Source of the DNA: Parelaphostrongylus tenuis
Taxonomy: Eukaryota > Nematoda > Chromadorea > Rhabditida > Metastrongylidae
NCBI GenBank assembly: GCA_019055375.1
Contig: JAHQIW010003923.1
Location: forward strand, 186,001 to 250,000
Direction: 5' to 3'
Length of the DNA stretch: 64,000 nucleotides
The notes under the pieces: generated by a model
What the model was told of the DNA's origin: nothing
Seen by the model: the letters and a program-made list of their open reading frames with translations, nothing else
Databases searched by the model: none
Translations under genes and position numbers: made by a program
Shown: positions 60,544 to 64,000 of the stretch, piece by piece
Layout of the letters: every line of letters begins with the position of its first letter
How positions within the stretch are numbered: the stretch's first letter is position 1

Positions 60544-63500
60544 TCAGCGTTGTTCTTCACTTGATGGGCAAAGCCCGTTCAGTGTGATGCATTCGCTTGC
60601 TCTGGGACATTCACTGCACGTCGGACCAATGTTGTAGATGTTCTCTCCGACTACATTTACTCTGAAAGAGAACAAGTCATTGCATGATATTCTACACATG
60701 TATAAAGGCGCCAAGATCTCACCGATCCTCGTACATGCATGAGGTAAAGTAGAAGTCATCGCATTTACGAGCTGCACAGCCCACTTTTGTGTTTGTTCCC
60801 CATATGACCTGCAAAAGATAAGATCTGCATAATGAGCACCTTAATTTCTGGTGTAAATTGTTGATGTATTCATTTTTGATTGATAAACAAAGCACACCAC
60901 ACATCCAGAGTACATTAGTAGCTTCGAAGATTTAAAAATACTGGGCTACGAAGGCGTGGGAGCTACTGCCGCGAGTATTTTGAATAATGACAAAGCAAAG
61001 ACTATTTCAGATTGTGATGAAGCAAACCTTGGTAACAGTGTCGACCTTATTGCTCTCGTATTCGCTGACTCTACGTGTGAATATCATGTCTGGAGGAATA
61101 CCGTAGTCTTTGAGTTCTCCTGCCCAATTCTGAACTACCTGTGATAAAGATAGATTGAAAGAATTCTTTTGTAAAAGCTCACACTTTCTCTATCAGTGCA
61201 ATCGATCTCTTAACTGACACTTTGAAGAATGAGCGATTCGTTACGTAGAATTGATCCCAATTCGTAAATGTGGATGTTTTCTTTATAGCCAGGTCTACAA
61301 GCTTCTGAATATAGTTGTTTGTCGCACAATTTAACGTGATTAAGGGCTTATTGCTCAGCAGTGCAATCATATTCCTGAATACTGCGAATTAGATCTGAGA
61401 TTGTGGAAATAAAACGTTGATTTGGAAATCATAACAGCATACCAACAAATTCATGCGTGAAGACAATGGCACATTCATTCCTGAAAACTCGCCGTTCGCT
61501 GCTAACCCTCTTGCAACCAGCGATCTGAAACGTTTTTTCCTTCAATTCAGATACACTTTGCTCGATCAATCTTCGTTTGATTTTCAATATTCCTTATCAA
61601 ATGCAGTCAAACTGTTCTTAATGTATGTAAAGTAAAGCACCTGAACTCGTTATGCTCTTCTAATGCAGTTTTTCTGAACGCAGCATCAAACGCTGCAGAA
61701 CAGTTCATGGATACTGCTGCTGTCGTCGACGGATCACTCGACACTGTGGTCCATTCTTCACCCGGTATTGTTGCCCATCTCCTACGCGGTGTTGCTGTCC
61801 GTTCTACATCAGATGTTGTTGTCGATCTCCTACGCGGTCTTGGTGTCCATTCTTCATCCGATGTTGTTGTCCATCTTCTACGCGGTCTTGTTGTCCGTTC
61901 TTCATCCGATGTTGTTGTCCATCTCCTATGCGGTGTTGTTGTCCGTTCTTCATCCGATGTTGTTGTCCATCTCCTATGCGGTGTTGTTGTCCGTTCTTCA
62001 TCCGATGTTGTTGTCCATCTTCTACGCGGTCTTGTTGTCCGTTCTTCATCCGATGTTGTTGTCGATCTCCTACGCGGTCTTGGTGTCCATTCTTCATCCG
62101 ATGTTGTTGTCCATCTTCTACGCGGTCTTGTTGTCCGTTCTTCATCCGATGTTGTTGTCGATCTCCTACGCGGTCTTGGTGTCCATTCTTCATCCGATGT
62201 TGTTGTCCATCTTCTACGCGGTCGTTGTTGTCCGTTCTTCATCCGATGTTGTTGTCGATCTCCTACGCGGTCATGGTGTCCATTCTTCATCCGATGTTGT
62301 TGTCCATCTCCTATGCGGTGTTGTTGTCCGTTCTTCATCCGATGTTGTTGTCCATCTCCTATGCGGTGTTGTTGTCCGTTCTTCATCCGATGTTGTTGTC
62401 CATCTCCTATGCGGTGTTGTTGTCCGTTCTTCATCCGATGTTGTTGTCCATCTCCTATGCGGTGTTGTTGTCCGTTCTTCATCCGATGTTGTTGTCCATC
62501 TCCTATGCGGTGTTGTTGTCCGTTCTTCATCAGATGTTGTTGTCCATCTCCCATGCGGTGTTGTTGTCCGTTCTTCATCCGATGTTGTTGTCCATCTCCT
62601 ACGCGGTGTTGTTGTCCGTTCTTCATCCGATGTTGTTGTCCATCTCCTATGCGGTGTTGTTGTCCGTTCTTCATCCGATGTTGTTGTCCATCTCCTATGC
62701 GGTGTTGTTGTCCGTTCTTCATCCGATGTTGTTGTCCATCTCCTATGCGTGTTGTTGTCCGTTCTTCATCCGATGTTGTTGTCCATCTCCTATGCGGTGT
62801 TGTTGTCCGTTCTTCATCCGATGTTGTTGTCCATCTCCTATGCGGTGTTGTTATCCATTTTTCATCCGATGTTGTTGTCCATCTCCTATGCGGTGTTGTT
62901 GTCCGTTCTTCATCCGATGTTGTTGTCCATCTTCTACGCGGTCTTGTGTCCATTCTTCATCCGATGTTGTTGTCCATCTCCTATGCGGTGTTGTTATCCA
63001 TTTTTCATCCGATGTTGTTGTCCATCTCCTACGCGGTGTTGTTGTCCGTTCTTCATCCGATGTTGTTGTCGATCTCCTACGCGGTCTTGGTGTCCATTCT
63101 TCATCCGATGTTGTTGTCCATCTCCTATGCGGTTTTGTTGTCCGTTCTTCATCCGATGTTGTTGTCCATCTCCTATGCGGTGTTGTTGTCCGTTCTTCAT
63201 CCGATGTTGTTGTCCATCTCCTATGCGGTGTTGTTGTCCGTTCTTCATCCGATGTTGTTGTCCATCTCCTACGCCGTGTTGTTGTCCGTTCTTCATCCGA
63301 TGTTGTTGTCCATCTCCTATGCGGTGTTGTTGTCCGTTCTTCATCCGATGTTGTTGTCCATCTCCTATGCGGTGTTGTTGTCCGTTCTTCATCCGATGTT
63401 GTTGTCGATCTCCTACGCGGTCTTGTGTCCATTCTTCATCCGATGTTGTTGTCCATCTCCTATGCGGTTTTGTTGTCCGTTCTTCATCCGATGTTGTTGT

Positions 63501-64000
63501 CCATCTCCTATGCGGTGTTGTTGTCCGTTCTTCATCCGATGTTGTTGTCCATCTCCTATGCGGTGTTCTTGTCCGTTCTTCATCCGATGTTGTTGTCCAT
63601 CCTACGCGGTTTTGTCCGTCTTCATCCGATGTTGTTGTCCCTCCTATGCGGTGTTGTTGTCCGTTCTTCTCCGATGTTGTTGTCCATCTCCTATGCGGTG
63701 TTTTGTCCGTTCTTCATCCGATGTTGTTGTCCATCTCCTACGCCGTGTTGTTGTCCGTTCTTCATCCGATGTTGTTGTCCATCTCCTATGCGGTGTTGTT
63801 GTCCGTTCTTCATCCGATGTTGTTGTCCATCTCCTATGCGGTGTTGTTGTCCGTTCTTCATCCGATGTTTTGTCGATCTCCTACGCGGTCTTGTGTCCTT
63901 CTTCATCCATGTTGTTGTCCATCTTCTACGCGGTCTTGGTGTCCTTCTTCATCCGATGTTGTTGTCATCTCCTATGCGGTGTTGTTATCCTTTTCATCCG
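60544..64000 (-). pseudogene. SCP/TAPS gene, copy B, with hugely expanded linker (partial)
   Basis: Second-domain exons, 5' to 3': 61641 to beyond 64000, 61443-61524, 61245-61374, 61028-61138, 60723-60808 and 60544-60661. Readable blocks are NCSAAFDAAFRKTALEEHNE, SLVARGLAANGEFSGMNVPL, VVQNWAGELKDYGIPPDMIF, VIWGTNTKVGCAARKC and CSECPRASECITLNGLC. The YDC exon has TAA at 61348-61350 (EYDCTAEQ then stop). The copy A stop TAA has become GAA, adding a few residues before TGA at 60544. The linker exon exceeds 2.3 kb against 416 bp in copy A. The first domain and signal peptide lie beyond the window. Probably a pseudogene because of the nonsense codon. Confidence 0.82.
61718..64000 (-). repeat. 48-bp coding minisatellite in the SCP linker
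   Basis: From about 61795 to the window end runs a tandem array with a 48-bp period built of two 24-bp halves. Both halves begin TGTTGTTGTCC on the plus strand. The minus strand reads SDEERTTT (acidic) and PHRRWTTT (basic) in alternation, a 16-residue repeat with six Thr. Variant halves PRRRWTTT, PRRRSTTT and SDEEWTPR occur in clusters, suggesting local block duplications. About 46 full units are visible. Because 48 is divisible by 3, other frames stay open too. Confidence 0.95.

Larger units (their letters stand above)
45330..64000. repeat. segmental tandem duplication, copy B (runs off the window)
   Basis: Begins at AGTGTAGAAAGAGTATCACG and follows copy A collinearly: P450 exons 4-14, RTE and mariner relics, the hydrophobic ORF fragment and the SCP gene. 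It lacks the RTE element of copy A. By eye divergence is substantial in introns, with one tract of full identity near 46.85-47.04 kb. The right end is outside the window. Confidence 0.93.

Noticed and set aside
61804..62193. Alternative minus-strand frame coding QQHRMKNG / QDRVGDR repeats
   Set aside because: The 48-bp period keeps every frame free of stops; only the Thr-rich frame joins the hinge and domain 2.
61795..64000. CRISPR array
   Set aside because: Units are contiguous coding repeats without unique spacers, in a eukaryotic gene.

Overview
The window reads as nuclear DNA of a parasitic nematode, most likely a strongylid close to hookworms (Ancylostoma or Necator). The evidence is multi-exon genes with GT-AG introns, a CYP33-like cytochrome P450, SCP/TAPS (Ancylostoma-secreted-protein type) genes, a cholinesterase-like relic and RTE-clade LINEs. 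Nothing bacterial, viral, or CRISPR-like is visible. Species is inferred from family resemblance only.

Layout. (1) 0-7.4 kb: the tail of an unrecognised ORF, a broken cholinesterase-like gene on the minus strand, a tRNA-derived SINE with target-site duplication, and a hairpin-bearing dispersed repeat. (2) 7.4-10.3 kb: a nearly perfect 1.38-kb inverted repeat around a 145-bp spacer; each arm carries the same SINE. (3) 12.8-35.1 kb, plus strand: a 14-exon CYP33-like P450 whose exons could all be delimited. They sum to 1,490 nt, one base short of an open frame, because of a -1 in exon 9. (4) 37.7-40.3 kb, minus strand: a two-domain SCP/TAPS gene whose domains are joined by a Thr-rich linker of 8-residue repeats; at least two, probably three, frame breaks make it probably a pseudogene. 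(5) 42.1-45 kb: a third, degraded SCP copy and a Penelope-like element fragment with a GIY-YIG domain. (6) 45.33-64 kb: a second copy of the segment that starts at 18.53 kb.

The dominant structure is this tandem segmental duplication with a period of about 26.8 kb. It starts inside intron 3 of the P450, so the second P450 lacks exons 1-3; it also has a nonsense codon, several single-base deletions and lost splice acceptors. The second SCP copy has a nonsense codon, but its linker has expanded from 192 bp to more than 2.2 kb of a 48-bp repeat that runs off the window. A 3.33-kb RTE element with 8-bp target-site duplications sits only in the first copy, so it arrived after the duplication. Older RTE and mariner relics are shared by both copies and so predate it.

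The P450 would be an ER-membrane monooxygenase and the SCP proteins would be secreted. They are transcribed convergently and I see no evidence that they act in one pathway. I found no wholly new system; the best candidates for follow-up are the charge-alternating linker repeat and the large palindrome.
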